64,000 nucleotides of DNA from Xanthomonas sp. Lineage in GTDB: Bacteria > Pseudomonadota > Gammaproteobacteria > Xanthomonadales > Xanthomonadaceae. Positions 46,374 to 55,776 of the stretch are shown here, one piece after another (position 1 is the stretch's first letter; each line of letters starts with the position of its first letter). The position numbers and the translations under genes were made by a program. Under the pieces are notes generated by a model. The model was not told where the DNA came from, ran no database searches, and was given only the letters and a program-made list of their open reading frames with translations. The stretch lies in NCBI GenBank assembly GCA_018262705.1, contig JADFDQ010000010.1, forward strand, positions 51,202 through 115,201. Reading direction: 5' to 3'.

Positions 46374-47482
46374 TCGAAGGGTGTCTGGCTGGCTTGCGGT
46401 GCGTCGGTGGCGGCGATGACTGCGCCGCCGAGGCAATTATCGCCCGAATAGAGCACCAGCGATTGTCCGGGCGTGACCGCGCGCTGCGAATCGGTGAAGC
46501 GCACGTCCAGGGTGCCGTCGGTTTGGACGACGACCGTGCAGGCGGCGTCGGCCTGCCGGTAGCGGGTCCGGGCGGTGCAGGGAAAGCGCGCCGCGGGCGG
46601 GATTCCGGCGATCCAGTGGGCGGGTTCGGTCGAAAGCTTGCTCGAGCGCAGCCACGGACTGTCGTGGTCCTGATCGACGTACAGCAGGTTGCGTGCGACG
46701 TCCTTGCCGACCACGAACCACGGCGCCTGCGCGCGCCCGCGCACGCCGCCGATGTGCAGGCCTTCGCGCTGGCCAAGGGTGAAGAAGCACACGCCGGGAT
46801 GGGTGCCGACGCGCTGGCCGTCGGGGGTGAGGATGTCGCCGGGGCGGCTTGGCAGGTAGCGGGCGAGAAACGCACGGAAATTGCGTTCGCCGATGAAGCA
46901 GATGCCGGTCGAATCCTTCTTGGTCGCGGTTGCAAGGCCGCGTTCGGCGGCGATCCGGCGCACCTCGTTTTTGTGCAGTTCGCCCAGCGGGAAACGGGTG
47001 GCGGCCAGCTGCGCCTGCCCGAGCTGGTGCAGGAAATAGCTCTGATCCTTGCTGCGGTCCACGGCGCGCAGCAGTTGGAACGCATTGCCGTCGCGCGCCA
47101 CGCGGGCGTAGTGGCCGGTGGCCACCGCGTCGGCGCCGAGTTCGCGCGCGGCGTCGAGAAAATGCTTGAACTTGATTTCGCGGTTGCAGGCCACGTCCGG
47201 GTTGGGAGTGCGGCCGGCCGCGTATTCGGCGAGGAAGTCCTGGAACACTTCGCGCCAGTATTCCCCGGAAAAATCCCGAAATCGGATCGGAATACCGAGC
47301 TGGCCGCACACCGCGACGGCGTCACGGCGGTCGTCCTCGGCGCGGCAGTCGCCGCTGTCGTCGTCGGCCCAGTTGCGCATGAACACGCCGGTGACGTCGA
47401 ATCCGGCGTCGCGCAGCAGCAGGGCGGCGACCGAGGAATCCACGCCTCCGGAAACGCCGACGACGATTTTTCCGCTACTCAC
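46370..47482 (-). CDS. mnmA: tRNA 2-thiouridylase MnmA
   Basis: This 370-residue enzyme thiolates U34 of tRNA-Glu/Gln/Lys with sulfur relayed by the Tus system. It has the PP-loop SGGVDSS (residues 11-17), the nucleophile C99 ([10 protein letters not shown]) and the persulfide cysteine C195 (TGICFIG). C-terminal barrel domains are present. The frame is open far upstream through the nudJ gene in another frame, but GTG at 47482 overlaps the nudJ stop (GTGA) and gives the family length. Confidence 0.96.
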   Translation of the reverse strand: MSSGKIVVGVSGGVDSSVAALLLRDAGFDVTGVFMRNWADDDSGDCRAEDDRRDAVAVCGQLGIPIRFRDFSGEYWREVFQDFLAEYAAGRTPNPDVACNREIKFKHFLDAARELGADAVATGHYARVARDGNAFQLLRAVDRSKDQSYFLHQLGQAQLAATRFPLGELHKNEVRRIAAERGLATATKKDSTGICFIGERNFRAFLARYLPSRPGDILTPDGQRVGTHPGVCFFTLGQREGLHIGGVRGRAQAPWFVVGKDVARNLLYVDQDHDSPWLRSSKLSTEPAHWIAGIPPAARFPCTARTRYRQADAACTVVVQTDGTLDVRFTDSQRAVTPGQSLVLYSGDNCLGGAVIAATDAPQASQTPFE

Positions 47483-47943
47483 GGCAGCGCGTGCAGCAGG
47501 CCCAGCGGCTGCCGGCTGCCGGCGAGAAAGTCGGATGCGGCGCGCCAGACCAGTGGGCTGCGGTGGCGCGGGGCCTGCGCGAGCAGCGCTTCGGGCGTCA
47601 GCCACAGTGCCTGCACGATGCCCTCGTCGAGCTTGGCATCGGGAATTTCGTCCAGGACTTCGGCAGCGAAGGCAAAGCGCAGGTAGGTTTTCCCCGTGGA
47701 ACGCAGCGGCCACTGGTAGATGCCCACCAGCCCGTACACGCGCACGTTCCAGCCGCTTTCTTCGCGGGTTTCGCGCACGGCGGCATCCAGCAAGCTTTCG
47801 CCCGGTTCCAGATGGCCGGCCGGCTGGTTCAAGACCAGCCGACCGTTGACGCGCTCTTCGATGCACAGCAGCCGACCGTCGCGCGCCGCAAGGACGGCGA
47901 CGGTGATGTCAGCAGCGCTGCGGCGGGTGCCGCCGGCGAGCAT
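47479..47943 (-). CDS. nudJ: Nudix hydrolase NudJ-like phosphatase
   Basis: This 154-residue Nudix protein has a full Nudix box from G43 ([20 protein letters not shown], then SG). N-terminal [20 protein letters not shown] and the mid-protein [20 protein letters not shown] match NudJ, which removes phosphate from thiamine pyrophosphate and nucleoside di/triphosphates. Its usual neighbour mnmA follows with a GTGA overlap. ATG at 47943 lies 1 nt after the stop of the preceding secreted-protein gene. Confidence 0.9.
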   Translation of the reverse strand: MLAGGTRRSAADITVAVLAARDGRLLCIEERVNGRLVLNQPAGHLEPGESLLDAAVRETREESGWNVRVYGLVGIYQWPLRSTGKTYLRFAFAAEVLDEIPDAKLDEGIVQALWLTPEALLAQAPRHRSPLVWRAASDFLAGSRQPLGLLHALP

Positions 47944-47944
47944 G

Positions 47945-48415
47945 TCAAAGCTTGTCGGCGTCGCCGGAAAGCTCGATTTCCTTGTCGTCGGCGATCGAGC
48001 CGGCAACGCGGATCAATGCGGCCAGCTGTGCGGCGTCGATGCTGTCCGGAATCTTGATGACGTAGTACAGGTAGTCGCCGGAAACTTCCCAGGCGCCGAC
48101 CTTCTTGGTGCGGCTTTCGCTCAGAAGTTCCAGCGCAACCGCGCCGGTCACGCCGTCGGTCTTGATGTTGGCCGCCGGTGCGAACACTTCGCGGATCAGG
48201 GTGCCGCCGACTTCTTCGGTACCGCCGGAGACATAGACCAGCTGGGTGCGGCCTTCTTCGGTAAAATTCAGGACGACTTTGTAGTCGCCGTCGTCGTCGA
48301 CGGTGAACTTGGTGCCGCGCGCGTTCAGACGCGCTTCCACCGAGGGATCTGCGGCATTGGCGGGAAGCGACGCCAAGGTAAGCAGGCAGGCGAGAGACAG
48401 GGCGAGCAGGCGCAT
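47945..48415 (-). CDS. exported hypothetical protein
   Basis: This 156-residue protein has a clear signal peptide ([20 protein letters not shown], cleavage after ANA near 22). The mature part is beta-rich with alternating hydrophobic strands ([35 protein letters not shown]), of a kind seen in many short Xanthomonadales periplasmic proteins without assigned function. It is the first gene of the minus-strand run secreted protein-nudJ-mnmA-hflD. Confidence 0.75.
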   Translation of the reverse strand: MRLLALSLACLLTLASLPANAADPSVEARLNARGTKFTVDDDGDYKVVLNFTEEGRTQLVYVSGGTEEVGGTLIREVFAPAANIKTDGVTGAVALELLSESRTKKVGAWEVSGDYLYYVIKIPDSIDAAQLAALIRVAGSIADDKEIELSGDADKL

Positions 48416-48472
48416 GGGTGGCTCCGGTTGGAATTGGGATCAGCCGCACGTGCGGCCATTTATACTTTGCCT

Positions 48473-48796
48473 ATGCCACAACAGCCTGACAAGCCACAAG
48501 GGGATCGCGGGACCGTCGTTGCACCGGCGCGTCCCGATCTTGCGCGCCCGCCGATGTATACGGTGCTGCTGCTGAACGACGATTACACGCCGATGGATTT
48601 CGTGGTCGACGTGCTGATGCGGTTTTTTCCGATGGGGCTGGAGCGTGCCACCCAGGTCATGCTGCATGTGCACACCCGCGGCCGCGGCGTGTGCGGCGTG
48701 TACACCCGCGACATCGCCGAGTCCAAGGTCGCCCAGGTCAATGAATACGCCCGGATGAACCAGCATCCGCTGCTGTGTACGATGGAGCGCAACTGA
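48473..48796 (+). CDS. clpS: ClpS adaptor for ClpAP
   Basis: This 107-residue adaptor delivers N-degron substrates to ClpAP. Family landmarks: [20 protein letters not shown], then [20 protein letters not shown]. The N-terminal ~28 residues are the flexible extension that engages ClpA. ATG 48473; the longer upstream frame is a chance opening. clpA follows 107 bp downstream. Confidence 0.95.
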   Translation: MPQQPDKPQGDRGTVVAPARPDLARPPMYTVLLLNDDYTPMDFVVDVLMRFFPMGLERATQVMLHVHTRGRGVCGVYTRDIAESKVAQVNEYARMNQHPLLCTMERN

Positions 48797-48903
48797 ACCG
48801 GCGTCATTGATGTGGCGGCAATGTGAACGCGATCACAGCAGGGGCTTGCCCCTTTGCCGTTTGCACCTTACATAGGTAGCAGGCGTAACGGAGGCAAGCT
48901 GGC

Positions 48904-51186
48904 ATGTTCAGCAAGGATCTCGAACAAACCATCGGTCAGTGCTACAAGCGCACCCGCGAGGCGCGCTACGAATTCATGACGGTCGAGCACCTGCTGCTGG
49001 CGCTGCTCGACAATCCATCCGCCGAAGCGGTCCTGCGCGCGGTCGGTACCGATCTTGCGCGACTGCGCGGCGAGCTTGAAAACGCGATCGAAGCTTCGGT
49101 CGCGCATTTGCCCGAGGACGACAGCCGCGATACCCAGCCGACCCTCGGCTTCCAGCGCGTGTTGCAGCGCGCCGTCTACCACGTGCAGTCGTCCGGAAGC
49201 AAGGAAGTGGCGGGCGCCAACGTGCTGGTGGCGATCTTCGGCGAAAAGGATTCGCACGCGGTGTATTTCCTCGGCCAGCAGGACGTGCGCCGGCTCGACG
49301 TGGTGAACTACATCTCGCACGGGATCGCCAAGCACGGCGAAGATCCGGCGTCGCCGCCGCCGGAAGGCGAGGGCAAGGCGGAAGGCGGCGAACAGGCCGA
49401 GGCCAAGTCCGATCCGTTGCAGGAATTCGCGGCCAACCTCAACGAACTGGCGGCTGCCGGCAAGATCGATCCGCTGGTCGGCCGCGCCGACGAAGTCGAG
49501 CGCACCATCCAGGTGCTGTGCCGCCGGCGCAAGAACAACCCGCTCTACGTCGGCGAATCCGGCGTCGGCAAGACCGCGCTGGCCGAAGGACTGGCCAAGC
49601 GGATCAATGACGGCGAGGTGCCCGACGTGCTGGCCGATGCGACGATCTTCGCGCTCGACCTCGGTGCGCTGGTGGCAGGAACCAAATACCGCGGTGATTT
49701 CGAAAAGCGCCTGAAAGGCGTGCTGGCCGCGCTGAAAAAGGTGCCGGGCGCGATTTTGTTCATCGACGAGATCCACACCATCATCGGCGCCGGTTCCGCC
49801 AGCGGCGGCACCATGGATGCCTCCAACCTGATCAAGCCGGTGCTGGCCAACGGCGAGCTGCGCTGCATTGGTTCGACCACGTTTCAGGAATACCGCGGCA
49901 TCTTCGAAAAGGATCGCGCGCTGGCGCGGCGTTTCCAGAAGATCGACATCGTCGAGCCGACCGTGGCCGAGACGATCGAGATCCTGCATGGCCTGAAGCC
50001 GAAGTACGAGCAGCACCACGAAGTGCGCTATGCCGACGAGGCGATTCGCGCTGCGGTGGATCTGTCGGTCAAGCACATCGGCGACCGCCTGCTGCCGGAC
50101 AAGGCCATCGACGTGATCGACGAGGCCGGCGCTCGCCAGCGCCTGCTGGATCCGGAGCTGCGCAAGCACGTGATCGATGTCGAAGAGATCGAAACCATCG
50201 TCGCCAAGATGGCGCGGATTCCGGCCAAGCAGGTGTCGGCGTCGGATCGCGACGTGCTGAAGCACCTCGACCGCAACCTGAAGATGGTGATCTTCGGCCA
50301 GGACGCGGCGATCGCCACGCTCACCTCTGCAATCCGTCTGGCGCGCTCCGGGCTCGGCCAGCCCGACAAGCCGATCGGCAACTTCCTGTTCGCAGGTCCC
50401 ACCGGCGTGGGCAAGACCGAAGTGACGCGCCAATTGGCGCTCCAGCTGGGGATCGAGCTGATCCGCTTCGACATGTCCGAATACATGGAATCGCATTCGG
50501 TGTCGCGTCTGATCGGCGCGCCGCCCGGCTACGTCGGTTTCGACCAGGGCGGTCTGCTGACCGAGAAAATCGTCAAGACCCCGCACTGCGTGTTGCTGCT
50601 CGACGAGATCGAGAAGGCGCACCCGGACGTGTTCAACGTCCTGCTGCAGGTGATGGATCACGGCACCCTGACCGACACCAACGGGCGCGAGGCGAATTTC
50701 CGGAATGTCATTCTGGTGATGACCACCAACGCCGGCGCGGTGCAGGCGGCGCGACGCAGCATCGGGTTCATGACCCAGGATCACAGCACCGATGCGATGG
50801 AAGCGATCCGGCGCGCGTTCACGCCCGAGTTCCGCAATCGCCTTGATGCGGTGGTGCAGTTCCAGCCGCTGGGCTTCGAGCACATCCTGCGCGTGGTCGA
50901 CAAGTTCCTGATCGAGCTGGAAGTGCTGCTTCACGAAAAGGGCGTGAGCCTGACCGCCACGCCGGTGGCGCGCGAATGGCTGGGCCACAACGGTTTTGAT
51001 CCGCAAATGGGCGCACGTCCGATGGCGCGCCTGATCCAGGAAAAGATCAAGCGCCCGCTGGCCGACGAACTGCTGTTCGGCAAGCTGGCCGGCGGCGGTC
51101 GGGTGGCGCTGGACGCCATCGACGGCGAGTTGAGGATCGACGTCCAGGCCGAGCCGGAAAAGCTGCTGCCCGCGACCATCGAGTAA
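48904..51186 (+). CDS. clpA: ATP-dependent Clp protease ATPase subunit ClpA
   Basis: This 760-residue AAA+ unfoldase works with ClpP. It has N-terminal Clp_N repeats (residues 1-145), a linker rich in Glu/Lys/Gly, AAA+ domain 1 with Walker A GESGVGKTAL (near 218) and FIDEIH, and AAA+ domain 2 with Walker A GPTGVGKTEV (near 498) and LLDEIEKAH. There is no long middle coiled coil, which separates it from ClpB. The clpS-clpA order is the usual one. Ribosome site GGAGG lies about 9 nt upstream. Confidence 0.97.
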   Translation: MFSKDLEQTIGQCYKRTREARYEFMTVEHLLLALLDNPSAEAVLRAVGTDLARLRGELENAIEASVAHLPEDDSRDTQPTLGFQRVLQRAVYHVQSSGSKEVAGANVLVAIFGEKDSHAVYFLGQQDVRRLDVVNYISHGIAKHGEDPASPPPEGEGKAEGGEQAEAKSDPLQEFAANLNELAAAGKIDPLVGRADEVERTIQVLCRRRKNNPLYVGESGVGKTALAEGLAKRINDGEVPDVLADATIFALDLGALVAGTKYRGDFEKRLKGVLAALKKVPGAILFIDEIHTIIGAGSASGGTMDASNLIKPVLANGELRCIGSTTFQEYRGIFEKDRALARRFQKIDIVEPTVAETIEILHGLKPKYEQHHEVRYADEAIRAAVDLSVKHIGDRLLPDKAIDVIDEAGARQRLLDPELRKHVIDVEEIETIVAKMARIPAKQVSASDRDVLKHLDRNLKMVIFGQDAAIATLTSAIRLARSGLGQPDKPIGNFLFAGPTGVGKTEVTRQLALQLGIELIRFDMSEYMESHSVSRLIGAPPGYVGFDQGGLLTEKIVKTPHCVLLLDEIEKAHPDVFNVLLQVMDHGTLTDTNGREANFRNVILVMTTNAGAVQAARRSIGFMTQDHSTDAMEAIRRAFTPEFRNRLDAVVQFQPLGFEHILRVVDKFLIELEVLLHEKGVSLTATPVAREWLGHNGFDPQMGARPMARLIQEKIKRPLADELLFGKLAGGGRVALDAIDGELRIDVQAEPEKLLPATIE

Positions 51187-51196
51187 GGCTAAGGCG

Positions 51197-51889
51197 ATGG
51201 CGCAGCCGCGGGTTTTGCTGCAACTTGCCGCGATCGACAAGACCGCGCAGCGCGCGCAGCGCGGCAAGCTTGGCTGGCTGACCGGCGTCGAACGGACGCG
51301 GCTGGACGGAATGCGTTCCACGGCCCGACGCGAGAGTTTCCTAGCCGGACACTGGCTGGCGCGCAGACTGGCGGCGGATTGGCTGGGGCTTGGCTTGACG
51401 CAGGTCGTGCTGGATGCATTCGCGGACGGCCGCCCGGCGCTGCGCGTCAAAGGCGAGCCGGTGCCGCTGTCGCTGTCGATCGCGCACAGCGGCGACTGGC
51501 TGGCCGTGGCGCTGGGCGAGGTGGCGGTGGGCGTCGATCTCGAACTGCCCAGGCGCGGCCGCGATTTGGATGCGTTGGCACGGTTTGCGTTCTCGGCCGA
51601 CGAGGCGCGGGCGCTGGGGGCCATGGAGGAACCTGCCCGCGAGGCCGAATTCCTGAACCTGTGGTCGCTGAAGGAAGCCTGCGTCAAGCGCAGCGGTGAA
51701 GGGCTACGCCCGCGGCAGGCGCGCAGCCTGCAGCCGCAGGCTTGCGAAACTGCCGACAGCCAGGCGCGCAGCTGGGACTTCCACGGCGGCGCGATCGCGC
51801 TGGCCGCGGGCGGCGATGCGCGTATCGAGTTCGCGGGCTGGAAGGCGGGCGCGGCCCGCTGCTGGCGCTACCTGCGGGAGACCGGCTGA
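51197..51889 (+). CDS. 4'-phosphopantetheinyl transferase (Sfp-type)
   Basis: This 230-residue PPTase activates carrier proteins by transferring phosphopantetheine from CoA to serine. Family motifs: SIAHSGDWLAVAL, the magnesium ligand D114 in VGVDLE, and WSLKEACVK with K159, E160 and K164. It starts 10 bp after the clpA stop. No synthase genes are nearby, so it may serve fatty-acid or secondary-metabolite carriers elsewhere. Its stop abuts the convergent gene at 51890. Confidence 0.92.
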   Translation: MAQPRVLLQLAAIDKTAQRAQRGKLGWLTGVERTRLDGMRSTARRESFLAGHWLARRLAADWLGLGLTQVVLDAFADGRPALRVKGEPVPLSLSIAHSGDWLAVALGEVAVGVDLELPRRGRDLDALARFAFSADEARALGAMEEPAREAEFLNLWSLKEACVKRSGEGLRPRQARSLQPQACETADSQARSWDFHGGAIALAAGGDARIEFAGWKAGAARCWRYLRETG

Positions 51890-52075
51890 TCAGTCCGCCA
51901 CCTCCGGGTGGCGTTTGCGCCACGCCGCCAGAGCGGCCTCATAGACCGACAACTCTTCCGAATAGACGTCCTGCACGCAGCGGTCGCAACCGCTGTCGCA
52001 GCAGTCCGATGGCAACGGACGTTCCGGCGGCCGTGGACGCGGATCAATGGAATCAAGCGTGACAACGGGGCTCAT
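51890..52075 (-). CDS. small oxidoreductase-like domain (CCxxxCxxC) protein
   Basis: This 61-residue protein has the cysteine cluster DCCDSGCDRCVQDVYSEEL and ends EAALAAWRKRHPEVAD, the pattern of the Oxidored-like N-terminal domain family (also the N-terminus of some cytochrome b5 reductase-like proteins). It may bind metal or act in redox chemistry; role unknown. The frame is open to 52153; the ATG at 52075 is preferred as it leaves a compact domain. Convergent with, and directly touching, the PPTase gene. Confidence 0.75.
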   Translation of the reverse strand: MSPVVTLDSIDPRPRPPERPLPSDCCDSGCDRCVQDVYSEELSVYEAALAAWRKRHPEVAD

Positions 52076-52204
52076 GCGGCCATTGTCGCCAACGCAGCTT
52101 GAGCGTTGCGTGAGCGTGTTTGCAACTCGGCCAGTCGGCAGCGGCATGCGCAACGTAGAGCGAGTTTGCTATGTTGCGATCACCGATACGAGAATGGAGG
52201 GGCA

Positions 52205-52846
52205 ATGGCCGTCAGCAGTCCGGAACTTGAACTGTTCGTGCGCGAGGCGCTGGGGCGCGGGCAGTCGCGGCAAGCGATCCGCGAGGCGCTGGCCGAAGCC
52301 GGCTGGAGCGATGAGCAAACCCGCGGCGTCCTCGACGGTTATGCCGACGTCGAATTTCCGGTGCCGGTGCCACGGCCGCGCGCCTCGATGTCGGCCAAGG
52401 AAGCGTTCCAGTACCTGCTGCTGTTCACCACGCTGTATTTCAGCGCCTTCCACTTGGGCAGCCTGCTGTTCGATCTGGTCAATTGGGCGTTGCCTGACCC
52501 CAGCGTAGCGCGTCCTTTCTATGACAGCGGCGATTCGATGCGGTTTTCGGTCGCAGCATTGGTGATCGCCTTTCCGGTGTTTGCGTGGATGTCCTACGGC
52601 ATTTCCAGGGACGTTGCCAAGCATCCGATCAAGCGCCTGTCGCCGGTGCGGCGCTGGCTGACCTATTTGACGCTGTTTGTGGCGGCCGGAACCCTGATCG
52701 GCGATTTCACTGCGCTGCTTTACAACCTGCTGGGCGGCGAGGCGACGCTGCGGTTTTTCATCAAATCGATCGTGGTGGCGGTCATTGCCGGCGGCATCCT
52801 CTACTACTACCTGCACGACCTGCGCCGTGAGGAGGTCGTGGCGTGA
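52205..52846 (+). CDS. DUF5671-type integral membrane protein
   Basis: This 213-residue protein has an N-terminal helical SHOCT/UBA-like segment (ELFVREALGRGQSRQAIREA, then LAEAGWSDEQ). Four hydrophobic segments follow in the remaining 150 residues (YLLLFTTLYFSAFHLGSLLF; AALVIAFPVFAWMSYGI; YLTLFVAAGTLIGDFTALL; SIVVAVIAGGILYYYL). This is the DUF5671 architecture; function unknown. GGAGGGG lies just upstream of the ATG. The stop overlaps the next gene's GTG. Confidence 0.8.
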   Translation: MAVSSPELELFVREALGRGQSRQAIREALAEAGWSDEQTRGVLDGYADVEFPVPVPRPRASMSAKEAFQYLLLFTTLYFSAFHLGSLLFDLVNWALPDPSVARPFYDSGDSMRFSVAALVIAFPVFAWMSYGISRDVAKHPIKRLSPVRRWLTYLTLFVAAGTLIGDFTALLYNLLGGEATLRFFIKSIVVAVIAGGILYYYLHDLRREEVVA

Positions 52847-53313
52847 GCGTCGGACGCAATCTGATGATCCTTGCCGGTGTGGTCGTGGCGGCCACGCTGG
52901 CCCTATCGGTGACGGTGATGGATTCACCCGCGACCCAGCGCGGCAAGCGCCTCGACCAGCGCCGCGTCGACGATCTCAAGACGATCGTTCAGGTGATCGA
53001 CGTGTGGGCGCTCGAACACAACGCGCTGCCCGGATCGCTCGATCTGCTGGCCGACCAGCCGGGGCGTTCGCTTTCGATCCATGACCCGGACGCGCAGGCT
53101 GCTTACGAATACATCCGCAGATCAGGGAACACCTACGCACTGTGTGCCGTCTTCGCGACCACGACCTCGGATCCCGATGGCTGGCGGCGCAATCGAACCC
53201 GTGGCCAGGTCGACGAACAGTGGCGTCATCCGGCCGGACGCTTCTGTTTCGAGCAGAAGGCGTACCTGCCGCCCGCTGCCGTTGCGCCGGCGAGGACAGC
53301 AAGCGAAGATTGA
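52843..53313 (+). CDS. hypothetical single-pass membrane protein coupled to the DUF5671 gene
   Basis: This 156-residue protein has an N-terminal TM helix (LMILAGVVVAATLALSVTVM). An exposed domain follows with DDLKTIVQVIDVWALEHNAL and PGSLDLLA, reminiscent of minor pseudopilin-like or type II secretion G-like helices, and a two-cysteine region (ALCAVFATT; GRFCFEQKAY). GTG start overlaps the upstream stop (GTGA). The two genes probably act together; role unknown. Confidence 0.75.
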   Translation: MSVGRNLMILAGVVVAATLALSVTVMDSPATQRGKRLDQRRVDDLKTIVQVIDVWALEHNALPGSLDLLADQPGRSLSIHDPDAQAAYEYIRRSGNTYALCAVFATTTSDPDGWRRNRTRGQVDEQWRHPAGRFCFEQKAYLPPAAVAPARTASED

Positions 53314-53368
53314 CGGTCGTCGCTCGCTTGCCGTCCTTGGAAGCGTGACAACGCCGCTGCTGAAACAA

Positions 53369-54580
53369 TTACGCCAACCAACGCCGCAACTGTTGATACA
53401 CCTCGGGGCTGCTAAGTAGCGCGATATGGCCGGTGCTGGCTGCCAGATATTGGTGTGATTTGGGGATGCGCAGGTGACGGCGGGGGTCGCGGTGTTCGCC
53501 TAGGGCGCTGGCGATGGGCACCAAGCCGTCACCACGCGGATAGCGGCCGCCACGGCCCGCTGCAATGGCTTGGGTGGAGGCCGCAACGGCGTAGGCGCGC
53601 AGGTGTGTTGGCAACGCTGGGCAATCTGTATTCGGTGCGTCGATGCTGCCGTGCCGTAAGTCTTGGATGCCGACGCTGCGCAACTGCCCGATGCCGGTGA
53701 AGGGGGCCGTCCACGGCGTCAGGCCCAAGGTGTGTTGCAGCAGATCGCCGGCCCGTTCCAGCGGCGCGCCGTGATGTGGGGTGCCAAGAAACACGACTTG
53801 ATCGAGCTGTTGCAGCCATGGCTGCGCATTGCGGCTGGCGTGCAGAATTGCCGCACGTGTCACCAAGCCGCCCATGCTGTGACCGAGGATGGCAAAGCGC
53901 TCCACCGGCACTGGCCAGCGCGCCAGCAATTCTTGCAGCAATTGCGCGAATGCTTGGCCGTTGCTGGCGATCGACAGGCCGCTGTTGTAGTGCAGATGCA
54001 CCGGCGTATAGCCATGCTCGGCGGCCAGTTGCGCACCGTGATCGTGACCTTGCTGGCACCATTGCAGGTCGTTCATGCACAGTCCGTGGACCTGTACCAA
54101 CAGTTTGGGGGTTGCGAAGGGCAGGCCGGCGGGCCATGCCGCGTCATCCAGTGGCAAGGCTTGTCCATTGCTGCGCAGGCAAGCGGACAACGCCAGGGAA
54201 TTGCTGCTGGCGTGCAGGTGGTCACCCAGCACTCCATTGAGTGCGGCCAGCAGGGCCTCCCGCCGCGCTGATCGGGTGCCGGTTTGCGCAGCCAACGGCA
54301 GCTTGGCCAAGGCCGCTTCCAGCCCGCTGCCCACCCACTGCGAGGTGGTGCGCAAGGATGCGTAAGCCAGCCGCGCAATGCCGCGTGCGCGCGCACTGGC
54401 CGGCACGCCCAGCAGCCGCGCCGGCACGCCCAGGACATTGGCATGCACGTGCTCGGTCAGCCCGCTGGTGGCGCTGATGCCTTGCACCAGCAGACGCAAC
54501 AGCCCGCGCAAATCGTCAGCCAGTGGCGCGGTTGATGACGCTGGCGATGGTGCTGCACTACGGGTTGCGGGCGTGGTCAT
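53369..54580 (-). CDS. alpha/beta hydrolase (PGAP1/lipase-like)
   Basis: This 403-residue hydrolase lacks a signal peptide. The core shows the oxyanion strand LLVQVHGLCMNDLQW, the nucleophile elbow GHSMGG (near residue 230) and a late GDGLVPIASALGEH with the acid region, with H in SHQYLAASTGHIALL as catalytic histidine candidate. The N-terminal ~130 residues are helical and absent from minimal lipases. Substrate unknown; triacylglycerol lipase or PHA-depolymerase-like esterase are possibilities. It appears to be a single-gene unit. Confidence 0.85.
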   Translation of the reverse strand: MTTPATRSAAPSPASSTAPLADDLRGLLRLLVQGISATSGLTEHVHANVLGVPARLLGVPASARARGIARLAYASLRTTSQWVGSGLEAALAKLPLAAQTGTRSARREALLAALNGVLGDHLHASSNSLALSACLRSNGQALPLDDAAWPAGLPFATPKLLVQVHGLCMNDLQWCQQGHDHGAQLAAEHGYTPVHLHYNSGLSIASNGQAFAQLLQELLARWPVPVERFAILGHSMGGLVTRAAILHASRNAQPWLQQLDQVVFLGTPHHGAPLERAGDLLQHTLGLTPWTAPFTGIGQLRSVGIQDLRHGSIDAPNTDCPALPTHLRAYAVAASTQAIAAGRGGRYPRGDGLVPIASALGEHRDPRRHLRIPKSHQYLAASTGHIALLSSPEVYQQLRRWLA

Positions 54581-54648
54581 TGCAGCAGCCTAGCGCTTGC
54601 AATCAGAGTGATTGTTCCACTCTTGCGGCGGCGTTCACGCCTGCGCGG

Positions 54649-55755
54649 TCATGCCGGCGTGGCGGACAAAAACAGATCCTCTTGCGCCGGGCTGCCATCG
54701 GCTTCGGCAAAACCGGACAGTCCCACGCCCACTAACCGGTAGCGTGTCTGCGCGGGCAGCTCCACGCGTGCGCGCAGGGCGCAGGCGATATCGGCCAGGG
54801 CCTGTTCCGAGGTGGGCGGTTCCGGCCCGGTCAAGCTGCGCGTCAGGCTGCGGAAGTCGGCGGTTTTCAGTTTCAGTACCACGGTGCGGGCGATGCGGCC
54901 CGGGTGGCGCTGCCATTCCTTGCCATAGCCCTGCCATGTGTCGGCCGCCAAGCGACGAATATGCGGCTCCAGCGCGTCCAGCGGCAAATCCACCGGGAAG
55001 GTGTCTTCGCTGGAAATCTGCAAGGTGGCGCGCTCGCTTTGCACCTCGCGCTGGTCGATCCCGAACGCTAGCTCATGCAGCCGCCGCCCCCAGCGCCCGA
55101 AGCGCAGTTGCAGCGGCTCCGCACCGAAGCTGCGCAGGTCATTGCAGGTGTGGATGCCCAGCTCGGCCAGTTTGGTTTCCATCACCTTGCCCACCCCCGG
55201 CAGTTTGCCCACCGCCAGCGGTGCCAGGAACGCGTCCACCATCGCCGGCTTGACCACGAATTGCCCATCGGGTTTGTTCCAGTCGCTGGCGATCTTGGCC
55301 AGGAATTTATTGGGCGCGATGCCGGCCGACGCGGTGAGCCGGGTTTCATCGAAAATTGCGGCGCGTATTTCTTGAGCGATGGCAGTGGCGCTGCCCAGGT
55401 CACGCAAGGGCGTGGTGACGTCCAGATACGCTTCATCCAGCGACAGTGGTTCGATCAAGTGGGTATAGAGTTCAAAGATGCTGCGCACCTGTCTGGAGAC
55501 CGCTTTGTAGCGGGAAAAATCCGGTGGCACGAACACCGCCTGCGGGCAGAGTTTTTCCGCACGCAGCGCCGGCATTGCCGAGCGCACGCCAAACGTGCGT
55601 GCCTCGTAGCTGGCCGCGCATACCACCGAACGCGTGCCCTTCCACGCCACCACCACCGGCTGCCCGCGCAGTGAAGGGTCATCGCGCTGCTCCACCGATG
55701 CGTAAAACGCGTCCATGTCGACGTGGATGATCTTGCGCTGCGGGTGCTGGCTCAC
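54649..55755 (-). CDS. dinB: DNA polymerase IV (DinB)
   Basis: This 368-residue Y-family translesion polymerase has catalytic residues in IHVDMDAFYASVEQRDDP and LDEAYLDVT, a helix-hairpin-helix (VGKLPGVGKVMETKLAELGI) and a little-finger domain. The C-terminus ends SPAEDLFLSATPA-like, with a degenerate clamp-binding motif (QEDLFL). Start is GTG at 55755; no ATG precedes the conserved core. It lies 21 bp downstream of the GntP gene on the same strand. It is the host copy, separate from umuC on the element. Confidence 0.95.
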   Translation of the reverse strand: MSQHPQRKIIHVDMDAFYASVEQRDDPSLRGQPVVVAWKGTRSVVCAASYEARTFGVRSAMPALRAEKLCPQAVFVPPDFSRYKAVSRQVRSIFELYTHLIEPLSLDEAYLDVTTPLRDLGSATAIAQEIRAAIFDETRLTASAGIAPNKFLAKIASDWNKPDGQFVVKPAMVDAFLAPLAVGKLPGVGKVMETKLAELGIHTCNDLRSFGAEPLQLRFGRWGRRLHELAFGIDQREVQSERATLQISSEDTFPVDLPLDALEPHIRRLAADTWQGYGKEWQRHPGRIARTVVLKLKTADFRSLTRSLTGPEPPTSEQALADIACALRARVELPAQTRYRLVGVGLSGFAEADGSPAQEDLFLSATPA

Positions 55756-55776
55756 CGCATCATGGTAAGCCAGCCG